DNA of 64,000 nt from Bacteroidales bacterium (GCA_017549505.1 JAFYUS010000030.1:62001-126000); one strand, 5' to 3'; shown: positions 21,579 to 32,050, counted from the stretch's first letter. Translations and numbers: made by a program. Notes: generated by a model from the sequence alone, not told the origin.

Positions 21579-22268
21579 TCAGAATCTCATCAACCTCATT
21601 TCGGGTCTGACCCGGAATGAGGTTGATCTTATATATATAAGCCACTGTCCCAGGTAGTATGGGATCATGATCAGCAGTCCGGCGTTCTCGATTGGTGCTG
21701 TGAATTTATTCCAGGCCAGGATGAAGTCTGAAAATACGAAGAGAAGTGCTCCCAATGCGTATAATGAACTTCTTTGCAGGAGCGCGAGCACCAGCATGGT
21801 GCAGATAAGTACAGTGTAGATGCCTGTTCCTATACGGATGATTCCTTCGGGTGCGTTGGGGATGATTTCTGAAAAAGCAAAACCGGCAATGGTGATGCTC
21901 ATCAGGATGATGAGCAGAGTGTATCCCTTTGCCTTGTCGGTAAGTTTCCTGTCCTTTTCAACCTTCTCCTTATATCTTTTCATGAAGAATGAAATGAGGA
22001 AAATATGGGCTGCTGCGAAGGCTCCCATCTGAAGAATGAAGTTTCCGAATGCTCCTGCCAGGTCGCCTAATGCAGAGCATGTCAAGGCTGCTGTCATCTG
22101 CCATGGACATAGCCACAATGAGGCTATAGCCAGGGATGCGAGAGGGAATGCCGTCTTGCCTTGAAGTGCGATGGGGGAGAAATAAAAGACGCCTAGAAAG
22201 AGGTAGATGACGGATGAAGCGATTGCGTAATTCCTGACCTGTCGGTCCTGTATGTTGAATGTTGCCAT
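21579..22268 (-). CDS. YhhN/TMEM86-like integral membrane protein
   Basis: A 229-residue protein with about eight hydrophobic helices. The blocks LGDLAGAFGN, GAFAAAHIFLI, FVFSDFILAWNKF and PYYLGQWLI match the YhhN family, whose animal members TMEM86A/B are lysoplasmalogenases. Bacteroidales can contain plasmalogens, so a lysoplasmalogenase role is plausible but not shown. ATG 22268 (MATFNIQD) is chosen because the residues upstream in the open frame are not family-like and overlap the promoter region. The last codons form a very stable hairpin (21589-21627). The gene is divergent from the SusC operon. Confidence 0.72.
   Translation of the reverse strand: MATFNIQDRQVRNYAIASSVIYLFLGVFYFSPIALQGKTAFPLASLAIASLWLCPWQMTAALTCSALGDLAGAFGNFILQMGAFAAAHIFLISFFMKRYKEKVEKDRKLTDKAKGYTLLIILMSITIAGFAFSEIIPNAPEGIIRIGTGIYTVLICTMLVLALLQRSSLYALGALLFVFSDFILAWNKFTAPIENAGLLIMIPYYLGQWLIYIRSTSFRVRPEMRLMRF
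21589..21627. terminator. 19-bp hairpin overlapping the end of the YhhN-like gene
   Basis: Two 19-base arms (21589-21607 and 21609-21627) pair with one G-T wobble around a central T. The left arm begins ATCAACCTCATT and the right ends AATGAGGTTGAT. It starts 22 bases after the glk stop codon and is followed on the plus strand by CTTATATATATAAG. It is probably the glk terminator, but it also encodes the arginine-rich tail of the convergent protein. Confidence 0.65.
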
Positions 22269-22344
22269 GATTGTTAAATTTTCGCTAATATAGTGATTTT
22301 CTATTGTATATGATGCAATTAATATGCATCTTTGCATGTTGGTT

Positions 22345-22370
22345 CGGACTACCTTGTTCAGTCTGGTCCG
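22345..22370. repeat. short inverted repeat in the SusC operon leader
   Basis: CGGACTA (22345-22351) and TGGTCCG (22364-22370) can pair over 7 bp with one G-T. It lies 57 bases upstream of the SusC ATG, where leader control would act. No clear TAnnTTTG box was found next to it. Confidence 0.35.
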
Positions 22371-22426
22371 CCTCTTTGAATATGAAAAATTCAATATTTA
22401 TGTTTAATAACTAAAAGTCTAACCAG

Positions 22427-25400
22427 ATGCAAAAAATCAAATTGTTTTTTCTGGCTATGGCAATGCTTGTATCGTCGCTGGCCTTCGGTCAGAATCTGAC
22501 GGTTACAGGTGTTGTCAAAGATGCTTCCACTGGTGAGGGTGTGCCTTTCGCTTCCCTTCAGATCAAGGGAACGATGACGGGAACCAGCACTGATCTGGAT
22601 GGTTTATATACCATCTCGGTTCCTGCTGACGGCGTTCTCATCTTCTCATCTATCGGATACATTACAGTGGAGGTACCTGTGGCAGGCAAGAGTCAGCATG
22701 ATGTAATGCTTGCTCCGGATACTGAAGCTATCGAGGAGACCATCGTCGTTGCCTTCGGTACCGCAACAAAGGAGTCGTTTACGGGATCGGCTACGGTTGT
22801 GAAGTCTGACGATATCGCGAAAGTCCAGGCTTCTGATGCTACAAGAGCTCTCGAGGGTGTCGTTGCCGGTGTGCAGATGACCACTGCTTCAGGATCTCTC
22901 GGAAGTTCTCCTTCGATCATGATCCGTGGAGCCAGCTCCATCAATGCTGGTACAGCGCCTCTTTACGTTGTCGATGGAATTCCTTTCGAAGGCGATATGA
23001 ATAACATCAACCCTTCTGACATCGAGTCTATGACAGTCCTCAAGGATGCGGCTTCGAATGCCCTCTACGGTGCGCGTGGAGCAAACGGTGTCATCATGAT
23101 CACGACAAAGAAGGCAAAGCACGGTGACGCCGTAGTCAATGTAGATGCGAAATTCGGTCTCAATACAAAGGCGCTCAAGAATTACGACTATATCACTGCC
23201 CCGGGACAGTATTACGAGGTCTACTATTCCGGCCTCAAGAACTTCTACATGAACAAGCAGGGAATGTCGGAGTATGCGGCACATATCCAGGCTAACCAGA
23301 TCATCGGTGGAGATCCTGATGACGGAGGACTTGGATACATGGTATATACCGTACCTGAAGGTCAGGCTTTCATCGGTGCAAACGGAAAGCTCAACCCTTA
23401 TGCAACCTTGGGACGCGTAGTGGACTACAACGGTGAATCGTATTATCTTACTCCTGACAACTGGCTTGACGAGACATACCGTAAGTCGCTCCGTCATGAA
23501 TACAACGTAAGCGTATCGGGAACATCAGGAAACGCTTCTGTCCTTGCATCGTTCGGTTATCTTAACAACAAGGGTATCGTGGACGGTTCAGATATGTACC
23601 GCTACACTGTACGTCTGCGTGCTGATTATCAGGCCAAGGATTACCTTAAGGTCGGAGGAAACTTATCATACGCAAACTTCAACTACAACAACGGTAATAC
23701 AGGAGAAGGTTCCAGCACTTCTACTGGTAACGTCTTCGCAATCGCAAACGATATCGCACCTATCTATCCTCTTTACATCAGGGATGCGATGGGTCGCGTG
23801 ATGACTGACAGATACGGATTCAATATGTATGACTATGGTAACGGAATGAATGCCGGTGCCACTCGTCCATACATGATGAACTCGAATGCACTCCAGGCTT
23901 CCGTTCTCGATAAGAACAACTCTGAGGGTAACGCATTCAACGGAAACGGTTATGCTGAGGTCAAGTTCCTCAATGACTTCACATTCACATTCAATGCAGG
24001 TCTCGGACTTCAGGAGTACCGCGGAAGCAACCTGATGAACATGTACTACGGTCAGTATGCCACTATGGGCGGTCTGATTGCAAAGTCACACAGCAGGTCT
24101 CTTACTCTCAACCTCCAGCAGCTCCTTAACTGGAACAGGACTTTCGACGGTATCCACCATGTGACCGCCCTTCTCGGACATGAGAACTATGTTGCTAATT
24201 CATACTCTATCTCTGCGTCAAAGAGCCAGATGTTCTCGATGGAGAATGACGAGCTCAACGGTGCGGTAGTGGATGGAAAGACAGCAGGTTCATCAAGAGG
24301 CACTTACAACAACGAAGGATACTTCGCACGTGTACAGTATGACTATCTGAACAGGATCTTCGTGAGCGCTTCATATCGTCGCGATGCATCTTCTCGATTC
24401 CATCCTGACCATCGTTGGGGTAACTTCTGGTCTCTCGGAGGAGGTTGGATCGTCAATGATGAGGTGTGGTTCCCTAGGACTCCATGGATCGACATGCTCA
24501 AGCTCAAGGCATCCATCGGTTCGCAGGGTAACGACAACATCGGAAACTACCTTTATACAGATACATACTATCTTTCGAACAATAACGGAACTCCTGCTCT
24601 TGCCTTCGGTCAGAAGGGTAACAAGACCATCACATGGGAGACAAATACCAACTTCAACGCCGGTGTTGACTTCGAGTTCCTCAGAGCACGTGTGACAGGT
24701 AGCGTGGAGTACTTCTTCAGAAATACTACAGACATGCTCTACTACTTCCCTGTTCCTGCATCTCTCGGTTACGGCGGATACTATGACAATATCGGTGATA
24801 TGAGAAATGCCGGTATCGAGCTTTCTGTAAACTACAACATTATCCGTAGAGAAGGTTTCAACTGGAGCGCATATGCTAACCTTACCCATTACAAGAACAA
24901 GGTTACAATGATTCCTGAGGAGAACAAGAACACTACTGTCGAGGGATATAAGGGTTTTGCAAGCAGCACTACATTCATCGGTGAGGGACTCCCTCTCAAT
25001 ACATTCTATATGTACAAGTATGCAGGTGTCGATCCTGACAACGGAGACGCTCTCTGGTACATGGATGTGAAGGATGAGAACGGAAAGGTGATCGGCCGCG
25101 AAAAGACTGCAACCTACTCGCAGGCTACCCAGTATCTCTGCGGCGACCCTACACCGACTCTTTACGGAGGTTTCGGTACATCGGTAGATTATCGCGGACT
25201 TGATTTTTCGGTTGCGTTCACATACTCTATCGGAGGTCTTTCATACGACTCGGGATACGCAAGCTACATGGCTTCTCCTACAAACACAGGAGCCGGCAAG
25301 AACTTCCATAAGGACGTTCTCAATTCATGGACTCCGGACAACAGGAATACAGACATCCCTAGATTCCAGTATAACGACCAGTATACTGCAGCTTCCTCAG

Positions 25401-25645
25401 ACAGATTCCTTGTCGATGCAAGCTACCTCAACATCCAGAACGCTCAGGTCGGCTATACCTTCCCGGAGAGAATGACAAGGAATATGTACCTCAGCAGACT
25501 CAGAGTCTACGTCGCATGCGACAATATCTGGTATTGGTCTGCAAGACAGGGTCTTGACCCACGTCAGAGCTTCTCGGGAGCAACAAGCAACGCCATGAAC
25601 TCTCCTGTAAGGACGATTTCAGGCGGTTTCAACATCACATTCTAA
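22427..25645 (+). CDS. SusC/RagA-family TonB-dependent outer-membrane transporter
   Basis: The 1072-residue protein has a signal peptide (cut near AFGQ) and a carboxypeptidase-regulatory-like N-terminal domain (about 24-97, TVTGVVKDASTGEGVPF). A plug domain follows with the SusC hallmarks PLYVVDGIPF, DIESMTVLKDAA and LYGARGANGVIMITTK at about 180-222, and then a long beta-barrel. EAIEETIVVAFG before the plug is the TonB-box-like region. SusC proteins import ligands too large for porins with a SusD lid. The five genes that follow on the same strand form its operon. Partner genes encode a subtilase and lipoproteins, and no glycosidase or sulfatase is present, so peptide import is more likely than glycan import. 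Confidence 0.93.
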   Translation: MQKIKLFFLAMAMLVSSLAFGQNLTVTGVVKDASTGEGVPFASLQIKGTMTGTSTDLDGLYTISVPADGVLIFSSIGYITVEVPVAGKSQHDVMLAPDTEAIEETIVVAFGTATKESFTGSATVVKSDDIAKVQASDATRALEGVVAGVQMTTASGSLGSSPSIMIRGASSINAGTAPLYVVDGIPFEGDMNNINPSDIESMTVLKDAASNALYGARGANGVIMITTKKAKHGDAVVNVDAKFGLNTKALKNYDYITAPGQYYEVYYSGLKNFYMNKQGMSEYAAHIQANQIIGGDPDDGGLGYMVYTVPEGQAFIGANGKLNPYATLGRVVDYNGESYYLTPDNWLDETYRKSLRHEYNVSVSGTSGNASVLASFGYLNNKGIVDGSDMYRYTVRLRADYQAKDYLKVGGNLSYANFNYNNGNTGEGSSTSTGNVFAIANDIAPIYPLYIRDAMGRVMTDRYGFNMYDYGNGMNAGATRPYMMNSNALQASVLDKNNSEGNAFNGNGYAEVKFLNDFTFTFNAGLGLQEYRGSNLMNMYYGQYATMGGLIAKSHSRSLTLNLQQLLNWNRTFDGIHHVTALLGHENYVANSYSISASKSQMFSMENDELNGAVVDGKTAGSSRGTYNNEGYFARVQYDYLNRIFVSASYRRDASSRFHPDHRWGNFWSLGGGWIVNDEVWFPRTPWIDMLKLKASIGSQGNDNIGNYLYTDTYYLSNNNGTPALAFGQKGNKTITWETNTNFNAGVDFEFLRARVTGSVEYFFRNTTDMLYYFPVPASLGYGGYYDNIGDMRNAGIELSVNYNIIRREGFNWSAYANLTHYKNKVTMIPEENKNTTVEGYKGFASSTTFIGEGLPLNTFYMYKYAGVDPDNGDALWYMDVKDENGKVIGREKTATYSQATQYLCGDPTPTLYGGFGTSVDYRGLDFSVAFTYSIGGLSYDSGYASYMASPTNTGAGKNFHKDVLNSWTPDNRNTDIPRFQYNDQYTAASSDRFLVDASYLNIQNAQVGYTFPERMTRNMYLSRLRVYVACDNIWYWSARQGLDPRQSFSGATSNAMNSPVRTISGGFNITF

Positions 25646-25659
25646 AGGAATAGCGTAAC

Positions 25660-27387
25660 ATGAAGAATATATTTATCAAATCCATTACAATACTTGCTGC
25701 AGCATTCGTTGCTGCCGGATGTATAGAGGAGACATTCCCTACCGGAGGTACAGTGACTTCCGATCAGGTAGATGCCTCGCCTAATGCATTGCAGTATCTG
25801 GCTAACGGTATTCCTTCAGCGATGATGGCTTCAGGTACAGCAGGATATGCATCCAGTTACGGATACCACGCAGACTTCGGTCTCCCTGGAATCCACCTTA
25901 TGACTGAGGCCATGCTCGAGGACTTCACAATCAGCGGAGAGCTCGGATATTTCTGGTTCGGAGCATTCTTCCAGAATACGGCGATGGGTGCCGACTATAT
26001 CTACCCTGCATATTTCTGGGACTGCTACTATGCATGGATCAAGCTTACCAACGACCTTATCGCCAAGGCAGGTGAAGTTACTGATGAGACAGATCCTATG
26101 ATCGTGAACGTATTGGGTCAGGCTTATGCATATAGAGCTATGTGTTATCTCGACCTTGCGCGTCTTTATGAGCCAAAGGACAACAAGCTTGCTCCTGTAG
26201 GTGAGAACATCAAGGGTCTCACAGTCCCTATCGTCACTGAGAATACTACAGAGACAGATGCGAAGTACAATCCTAGAGCTACCCGCGAGCAGATGTATGA
26301 CTTCATCTTCTCTGACCTCCAGATGGCTGAGAAGTACCTCAATGCTTCTGACAACTCATACACCAACCCTACTCTTGGCGCAGTATACGGAATGTACGCA
26401 AGAGCATATGTAGAGCTTGGCGCTGCAGATGACAAGATTGACAGAAGCGCATACGAGAAGGCATACGAGTATGCTGACCTTGCGATCAAGACCAGCGGAA
26501 GAACTCCTCTCACATGGCAGCAGTGGATGGATCCTCAGACAGGATTCAACAGCGGTAACTCGAACAACTCATGGATCTGGGGTCTTACCCTTTCTGTAGA
26601 GAACGCTTCGAACATCATCACAAATGTCGCACACCTTGCTCCTGAGGCAGTATGGGGCTATTCGGTCCTCTCTCTTCCAAGCGTGAACAAGGCTCTGTAT
26701 GACCGCATCAGTTATGATGACTTCCGCAGGATGTCATGGCTTGACCCTGATTATACATGGCATCCGGGACATGAGAACTATAATCCGAACAACGGATATC
26801 AGTTCGCAGGTATGGATGACCCTATGTCAGGATATGAGATGTACGGCATTACAAACGCATACCAGTACTTCCTCAACTTCACCGCACCATACGTGAACAT
26901 CAAGTTCCGTCCTGCAAGCGGACAGTGCGTGGAGTACACAGAAGGAAACGTTGCCGACCACGTCCTCATGCGTGTAGAGGAAATGTACTTTCTCCAGATC
27001 GAGTCTGCTCTTTACAAGAGGACCGGTGGCGGACTTGATGCTGCGAAGAAGCTCCTCAACGAGTTCATGCAGAGGTACCGTTACAGCAGCTACGACTGCA
27101 GCAACATCACATCAGAGACTGCATTCATCCAGGAGATGATGCTCCAGAAGAGAATCGAGTTCTGGGGCGAGGGTATCCTCTTCTTCGACTACAAGCGTCT
27201 GAACCAGGGCATCACCAGAGGTTACAGCGGAACAAACTTCCCGGCAGTGGCAAGATTCAATACAGACGGCCGCTCGCCTCAGTGGAACATAGTGATAACC
27301 AGGGGTGAGTATCAGGCAAACACAGCTCTCAATCAGGAGCTTAACAACCCTGATCCTACCGAACTCCTCATTCCATGGTCAGAATAA
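25660..27387 (+). CDS. SusD/RagB-family surface lipoprotein
   Basis: The 575-residue partner of the SusC protein starts with a lipoprotein signal ending AAGC (Cys21). SusD features are the TPR-like helical region with YAYRAMCYLDLARLYE (about 152-167) and the C-terminal FWGEGILFFDYKRLNQG block (about 501-517). The protein sits on the cell surface, binds ligand and caps the SusC barrel. It starts 14 bases after the SusC stop codon. The length is typical. Ligand cannot be read from sequence; the operon context points to peptides or glycopeptides. Confidence 0.92.
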   Translation: MKNIFIKSITILAAAFVAAGCIEETFPTGGTVTSDQVDASPNALQYLANGIPSAMMASGTAGYASSYGYHADFGLPGIHLMTEAMLEDFTISGELGYFWFGAFFQNTAMGADYIYPAYFWDCYYAWIKLTNDLIAKAGEVTDETDPMIVNVLGQAYAYRAMCYLDLARLYEPKDNKLAPVGENIKGLTVPIVTENTTETDAKYNPRATREQMYDFIFSDLQMAEKYLNASDNSYTNPTLGAVYGMYARAYVELGAADDKIDRSAYEKAYEYADLAIKTSGRTPLTWQQWMDPQTGFNSGNSNNSWIWGLTLSVENASNIITNVAHLAPEAVWGYSVLSLPSVNKALYDRISYDDFRRMSWLDPDYTWHPGHENYNPNNGYQFAGMDDPMSGYEMYGITNAYQYFLNFTAPYVNIKFRPASGQCVEYTEGNVADHVLMRVEEMYFLQIESALYKRTGGGLDAAKKLLNEFMQRYRYSSYDCSNITSETAFIQEMMLQKRIEFWGEGILFFDYKRLNQGITRGYSGTNFPAVARFNTDGRSPQWNIVITRGEYQANTALNQELNNPDPTELLIPWSE

Positions 27388-27398
27388 TCTAAACGGAA

Positions 27399-29903
27399 AT
27401 GAAGAATATGAAGACAATATTTAAATATATCCTTGCCGCTGCGGCCGTACTCTCATTCGCAGCATGTCAGGAGGAACCATATGCACCGGGAGAACCTGAT
27501 CTTCTCGAGTGCCAGGGCCTGTTCTTCCCGCAGGAGCAGGCAAAGAGCTATGAGGTCGCTCCTAACGGCGCCAAGTATCTGACATTCACTGTGGAGAGAA
27601 ATCCTGCAGTCAAGAACTATTTCCCGGAGGCAGAGGTCCCTTACGAACTCACTTGCAGTGAGGAGGGCTTCTTCTCTCTCGAGGAGGATTTCATCTATTT
27701 CGATGAAGACCAGGAGAAGACTACATTCAAGGTGTATTTCTCTGATGAGTATGAGACAGGAAAGAAATATACAGGTACAATCAAGGTCACTGATCCTCTT
27801 TATGTTTCAAACTACGGTCTTTCAAGCAACGAGCTTACATTCTCGCTTACAATAGTACAGTGGAATCTTCTCGGCGAGGGACTTTGGAGAGATGACTTTG
27901 CATCGAGCTATTTCGTAGCCATCGGTGCCGAGATCGCTGCTCCTTACCAGGAGAAGAAGGTTAAGGTTTACGAGCGTGAGGATCTTCCTCGTTACTACAG
28001 GGTGGATGATGTCTATACTCCAGACTATGTTTCTTATATCGTAGACGGAAACACAAAGAATGCTGACCTTTATGCAAAGTATTGCGATGCAAAGAGCGTA
28101 TATATCGATGCATCTGATGTTAATAAGGTATACATTCCTCTCCAGTATGCATTCACATGCCCAAGCGGACAGTACGGACTTGTCTACATGGGTTCTGACG
28201 TGGAGGAAGTATTCGATGCAGGATATTCAAACCAGTACGGAAAGCTCAAGGACGGATCTATCACTTTCCCTAAGAACTCTCTTGTAGCATATCTTCCTTC
28301 AGCAGGTGCGGCCTATGCTAATGCGGCAGGAAAGCACAGACTTGTTCTCCCTGGTTACCAGCCATACGACTATTCTGTGGAGGTTGAGTATAAGGATGCA
28401 GTGAAGGGTGTAATGCCGGTTACATTCACTCTCGGTCCGGATGTGGCAAAGGTGAACTACCAGGTATTCCCTGGCCATGTTTCAGATGCAGAGATGGTTT
28501 CAAAGCTTGAGGAAGTGAAGTCTGGCATGAACGTCAAGACAGTCACTGAGTCAGGCGAATACGATTTCACAACTGACAAGACCGGTCTCTATACCCTTAT
28601 CGCATGCTCATATGATGCAGCAGGCAATTTCAAGGAGTATACCTATATCAAGTTCGGTTATGACACTGCAGATGATCCTAAGGATGTGGATATCCATATC
28701 GGACTCATCGTGTCAGACAAGTTTGCCGGAGCAGGTCTTACCAAGGAGAATTCGATGGAGTTCTATCTTTACGGAAGCGAACTTACAAACGTGAAGGTCG
28801 CAATGTACAAGAAGGCTCATTATGAGGATTTCCGTGAGGCTATCGAGGCTGAGTTTGACTACTACATCGCACCTCTTGACCGTGAGACCCTCGCACAGGT
28901 GAATGCCGGAGGATTCTCGGGTGTGATCAACAATCTTTCTGCAGGTACGGAGTACATCCTTATCGCATATGCTGAAAACGGCTACCACAGCGGTGTGTTC
29001 ACTACAACTGAATTCACTGCCGGCGAGTTCGACCTGATGGATTCGGAGTTCGGCATCTATGACCTTCCTAACAAGTTCCAGCCGGAAGATAAGTCAGCAT
29101 ACTTCAAGGAGTGGGACGTATGGTCTCTCGATCCATATCAGGCAAAGGCGTGGGGTAGAGAAAAGAGAGCCCATGCAGAATTCTCTGATGACAAGGACGT
29201 TCTGCTTGACGCCAACGGAAAGGTAACTGAAGATCCTGCCAAGGCCGAGACTACGATTGATTATGTGAAGCTTACCGGTATGTATCCGAATGCGGCGCAG
29301 AAGTACGGCTTCAAGGATGAGATCCAGCTTGAGTTCTACGAAGGTTTCGTATATACCATCATGACTCAGATGGAGCCAGGTGAGTACAACGGTAAGCCAA
29401 TATATCCTACCAATGCATATCTCTTCTTCGACGGCACCGGCCTTACAGCCTTCCTTGAGAATGGTGCGATGATCGGAGGTTTCCTCACAGAGGAACAGGA
29501 TGTCATCGGATTTGTTGGTAATCCAAGGACTGAAGCAGGTTCATATGGATATACATATGTAGCGATGATGCTCTGCTACTTCAATTCAGCAGACTATTCA
29601 GGTGAGGCTCCTCTCATTACCGAGGATGCTCATGCATACCCGCTTCTTGTGAGTCCGGACTCGAAGTATGCAGACTATGGTGCTGACGCTTCTTCGCTCA
29701 AGGCTCCAGCTGCATGCAACAAGGTTTCCGCTGAGCTTGGCAAGCCTCGTACAAACTATGTGGAGACAGACAGAGGATACATCAGGTCTGTAATCGACGG
29801 AATCAAGGGAACACCATATAACTATATGCAGAACACTTTCAATGTTTCAGATATCTTCTTTGAAATAGAGCCGGTGTCGTTCACAATGACAAAGTCAAAC
29901 TAA
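27399..29903 (+). CDS. large surface lipoprotein of the SusCD operon, beta-sandwich type
   Basis: No specific family could be named. The 834-residue protein has a lipoprotein signal ending FAAC (Cys23). The N-terminal part (about 30-160) reads like Calx-beta or immunoglobulin-like strands. The middle (about 330-550) resembles fibronectin type III-like domains, with NLSAGTEYILIAYAENG as one example. A C-terminal globular part has many aromatic residues, including YMQNTFNVSDIFFE. Its place after SusD is where SusE/SusF-like surface binding proteins are usually found, so a surface substrate-binding role is inferred. It lies 11 bases after the SusD stop and 6 bases before the subtilase gene. Confidence 0.7.
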   Translation: MKNMKTIFKYILAAAAVLSFAACQEEPYAPGEPDLLECQGLFFPQEQAKSYEVAPNGAKYLTFTVERNPAVKNYFPEAEVPYELTCSEEGFFSLEEDFIYFDEDQEKTTFKVYFSDEYETGKKYTGTIKVTDPLYVSNYGLSSNELTFSLTIVQWNLLGEGLWRDDFASSYFVAIGAEIAAPYQEKKVKVYEREDLPRYYRVDDVYTPDYVSYIVDGNTKNADLYAKYCDAKSVYIDASDVNKVYIPLQYAFTCPSGQYGLVYMGSDVEEVFDAGYSNQYGKLKDGSITFPKNSLVAYLPSAGAAYANAAGKHRLVLPGYQPYDYSVEVEYKDAVKGVMPVTFTLGPDVAKVNYQVFPGHVSDAEMVSKLEEVKSGMNVKTVTESGEYDFTTDKTGLYTLIACSYDAAGNFKEYTYIKFGYDTADDPKDVDIHIGLIVSDKFAGAGLTKENSMEFYLYGSELTNVKVAMYKKAHYEDFREAIEAEFDYYIAPLDRETLAQVNAGGFSGVINNLSAGTEYILIAYAENGYHSGVFTTTEFTAGEFDLMDSEFGIYDLPNKFQPEDKSAYFKEWDVWSLDPYQAKAWGREKRAHAEFSDDKDVLLDANGKVTEDPAKAETTIDYVKLTGMYPNAAQKYGFKDEIQLEFYEGFVYTIMTQMEPGEYNGKPIYPTNAYLFFDGTGLTAFLENGAMIGGFLTEEQDVIGFVGNPRTEAGSYGYTYVAMMLCYFNSADYSGEAPLITEDAHAYPLLVSPDSKYADYGADASSLKAPAACNKVSAELGKPRTNYVETDRGYIRSVIDGIKGTPYNYMQNTFNVSDIFFEIEPVSFTMTKSN

Positions 29904-29909
29904 CATAAT

Positions 29910-31991
29910 ATGCATTCCATTTCAATCAATAGAGCGTTCGCGCTCTTGACATTGACGCTTCTTGCAGCTTCTTCCTGTGTGGAGGAGCTGCATGATGCTG
30001 TTAATACCCCTGTGTCAGCAGTACCGGGAGCAGTAATGACCAAGGTCATAAATACTCCCGAAGATTCTGAAGAAGGAGCTCTTCTTCTCTGTCTTACTGA
30101 AGAGGCTTCAGATGCCTATGCATCAGGAGACTTGTCCCTGGCAGCCCAGTTTGCAGAAGACATCCAGGTGAAGTCTCTTAAGCCGGTCTTCACCATCGCT
30201 CCCGGCAAGGAGAAGGTGGCCAGAAGACATAATCTTCACAGATGGTTCAAGATAGAGTTCGAAGGCATGGACAAGTCAGTTGCCGCAGCACGCCTTACGA
30301 CTTTCTCGGATGTGTGCCAGGTCCAGTACAACAAGACTGTCGTGCCTGCCTGTGACCTTTCGTTCACTCCTTACATACCATCCCGTACAGAGTTTGCAGA
30401 CGGTGCCCTTCCTTTCAACGACCCTATGCTCAAGGATCAGTGGCATTACATCAACGATGGAAAGAATTCCGGATCAAACACAGCTGTAGCAGGTGCTGAT
30501 ATAGCAGTGAAGGATGCATGGAAGCTTACCGGAGGTGACCCTCGCGTGATCGTGGCTGTGCTTGACAGCCCTGTCAAGTATGATCATCCGGATCTTGCTG
30601 CAAATATGTGGAAGAACGAAAAAGAGATTCCTGGTAACGGCGAGGATGACGACAAGAACGGATACATTGACGATTACTATGGATGGAACTGCGAGCGAGA
30701 GAACGGAGATATCAATTGGGAGGGTGCCAGAGCTTCAGGACATGGTACCCATGTCGCTGGAGTCGTGGCTGCAGTCAACGGCAACGGTATCGGCGTCAGC
30801 GGAATCGCAGGTGGAACGGGAAACAATGACGGAGTCCGCATCATGTCGTGCCAGATATTCGAAAACGGATATTCAACCAATCTCGACGCTTCAGCAAACG
30901 GTTTCGTATATGCTGCACAGAACGGTGCAAGTATCGCACAGTGCTCTTTCGGTCTGATCAACGGAAACTACACTTCAGATGCAGAATATGCAGGTCTTTA
31001 TGGTGCCGAGTACGCAGGAGTGCAGTTCTTCCTTGACAAGGAGAACAACAACAGCGATATCCTTGACGGAAACATAATCATTGCTGCTGCAGGAAATGAG
31101 CGTGCAACGATTTCCAGCTATCCTGCCGCTCTTGAAGAAGTCGTATCGGTGACAGCACTTGGACCGGACTACCTTCCTGCAGTGGGTTATACCAACTATG
31201 GCCCTGGCTGTAATATCGCTGCTCCCGGTGGAGACTTCTATGCAGGTGACGTCACTTCTGTGGAGAACAACAGAAGCCGTGTCCTTTCTACATTCATCAA
31301 TACCGCAAACGACGATAACGTCGGAACCGGTCATGACTATGTCTATATGCAGGGAACATCAATGGCTTGTCCTCATGTTTCAGGAGTTGCGGCACTCGGT
31401 CTTTCATATGCATATAAGGTAGGAAAGAAGTTCTCACGCGAAGAGTACATCTCCATGCTCCTCACTTCAGTCAACCATATTGAAGACGTCAATGCGAATT
31501 TCAAGGACGGTTACAAGGGCAAGTTCTACATCGAAGGCGGAAAATACAATTATGTGGACCTCGGAGCCTACAGAGGCGGCAAGATGGGTACTGGCGGTAT
31601 CGATGCCTGGAAACTTCTCATGAATGTCGAGGGAACACCTTCTATTTCCGTGAAGGTGCTCGGAGAAGATGAGAAGGCCAAGAGATATGACCTTACTGAG
31701 TATTTCGGTGGTGGTGCTACAGACCTTACATATATCGGTGTGGAATGTGATGCCGCTACACGTCAGGCTCTCGGTCTTTCGGATGATGCCGCTTCACTCG
31801 AGATCAAATACGGCAAGCTCAGCATCAAGCCTACGAAGGTGGGATCTGGCAAGATTACTGTCAAGGCTCTCGCCGGATACGACGAGGATGGTGTCGCTGA
31901 CGGAAATACCCAGATAGGAGGTATGGAGATTTCCAGAACTATCTCGATCGTTTCAAGAGGCGTTGCTGCCGGCAACGGAGGATGGCTTTAA
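29910..31991 (+). CDS. subtilisin-like (S8) serine protease lipoprotein
   Basis: The 693-residue protein has a lipoprotein signal ending ASSC (Cys23). A propeptide-like region (about 40-150) precedes the S8 catalytic domain. The catalytic triad is visible: Asp in AVLDSPVKYDHPDL (about 217), His in GHGTHVAGV (about 277) and Ser in GTSMACPHVSG (about 482), plus the oxyanion Asn in AAAGNE. A C-terminal beta domain of about 130 residues follows. The usual DTG/DSG motif reads DSP here. The protein is probably surface or periplasmic and would release peptides for the SusCD pair encoded upstream. It is the only degradative enzyme in the operon. Confidence 0.9.
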   Translation: MHSISINRAFALLTLTLLAASSCVEELHDAVNTPVSAVPGAVMTKVINTPEDSEEGALLLCLTEEASDAYASGDLSLAAQFAEDIQVKSLKPVFTIAPGKEKVARRHNLHRWFKIEFEGMDKSVAAARLTTFSDVCQVQYNKTVVPACDLSFTPYIPSRTEFADGALPFNDPMLKDQWHYINDGKNSGSNTAVAGADIAVKDAWKLTGGDPRVIVAVLDSPVKYDHPDLAANMWKNEKEIPGNGEDDDKNGYIDDYYGWNCERENGDINWEGARASGHGTHVAGVVAAVNGNGIGVSGIAGGTGNNDGVRIMSCQIFENGYSTNLDASANGFVYAAQNGASIAQCSFGLINGNYTSDAEYAGLYGAEYAGVQFFLDKENNNSDILDGNIIIAAAGNERATISSYPAALEEVVSVTALGPDYLPAVGYTNYGPGCNIAAPGGDFYAGDVTSVENNRSRVLSTFINTANDDNVGTGHDYVYMQGTSMACPHVSGVAALGLSYAYKVGKKFSREEYISMLLTSVNHIEDVNANFKDGYKGKFYIEGGKYNYVDLGAYRGGKMGTGGIDAWKLLMNVEGTPSISVKVLGEDEKAKRYDLTEYFGGGATDLTYIGVECDAATRQALGLSDDAASLEIKYGKLSIKPTKVGSGKITVKALAGYDEDGVADGNTQIGGMEISRTISIVSRGVAAGNGGWL

Positions 31992-32004
31992 TCTGTTAAA
32001 CGTC

Positions 32005-32033
32005 ATTGCCAGGCCCGTCAGGGCCGTGGCAAT
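32005..32033 (+). terminator. hairpin between subtilase and lipocalin-like genes
   Basis: ATTGCCAGGCCC (32005-32016) pairs with GGGCCGTGGCAAT (32021-32033) around a GTCA loop with one bulged G. The tail CTTTATGTGATTTTATT is T-rich but interrupted. It may be a partial terminator that lowers expression of the last gene. Confidence 0.6.
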
Positions 32034-32050
32034 CTTTATGTGATTTTATT

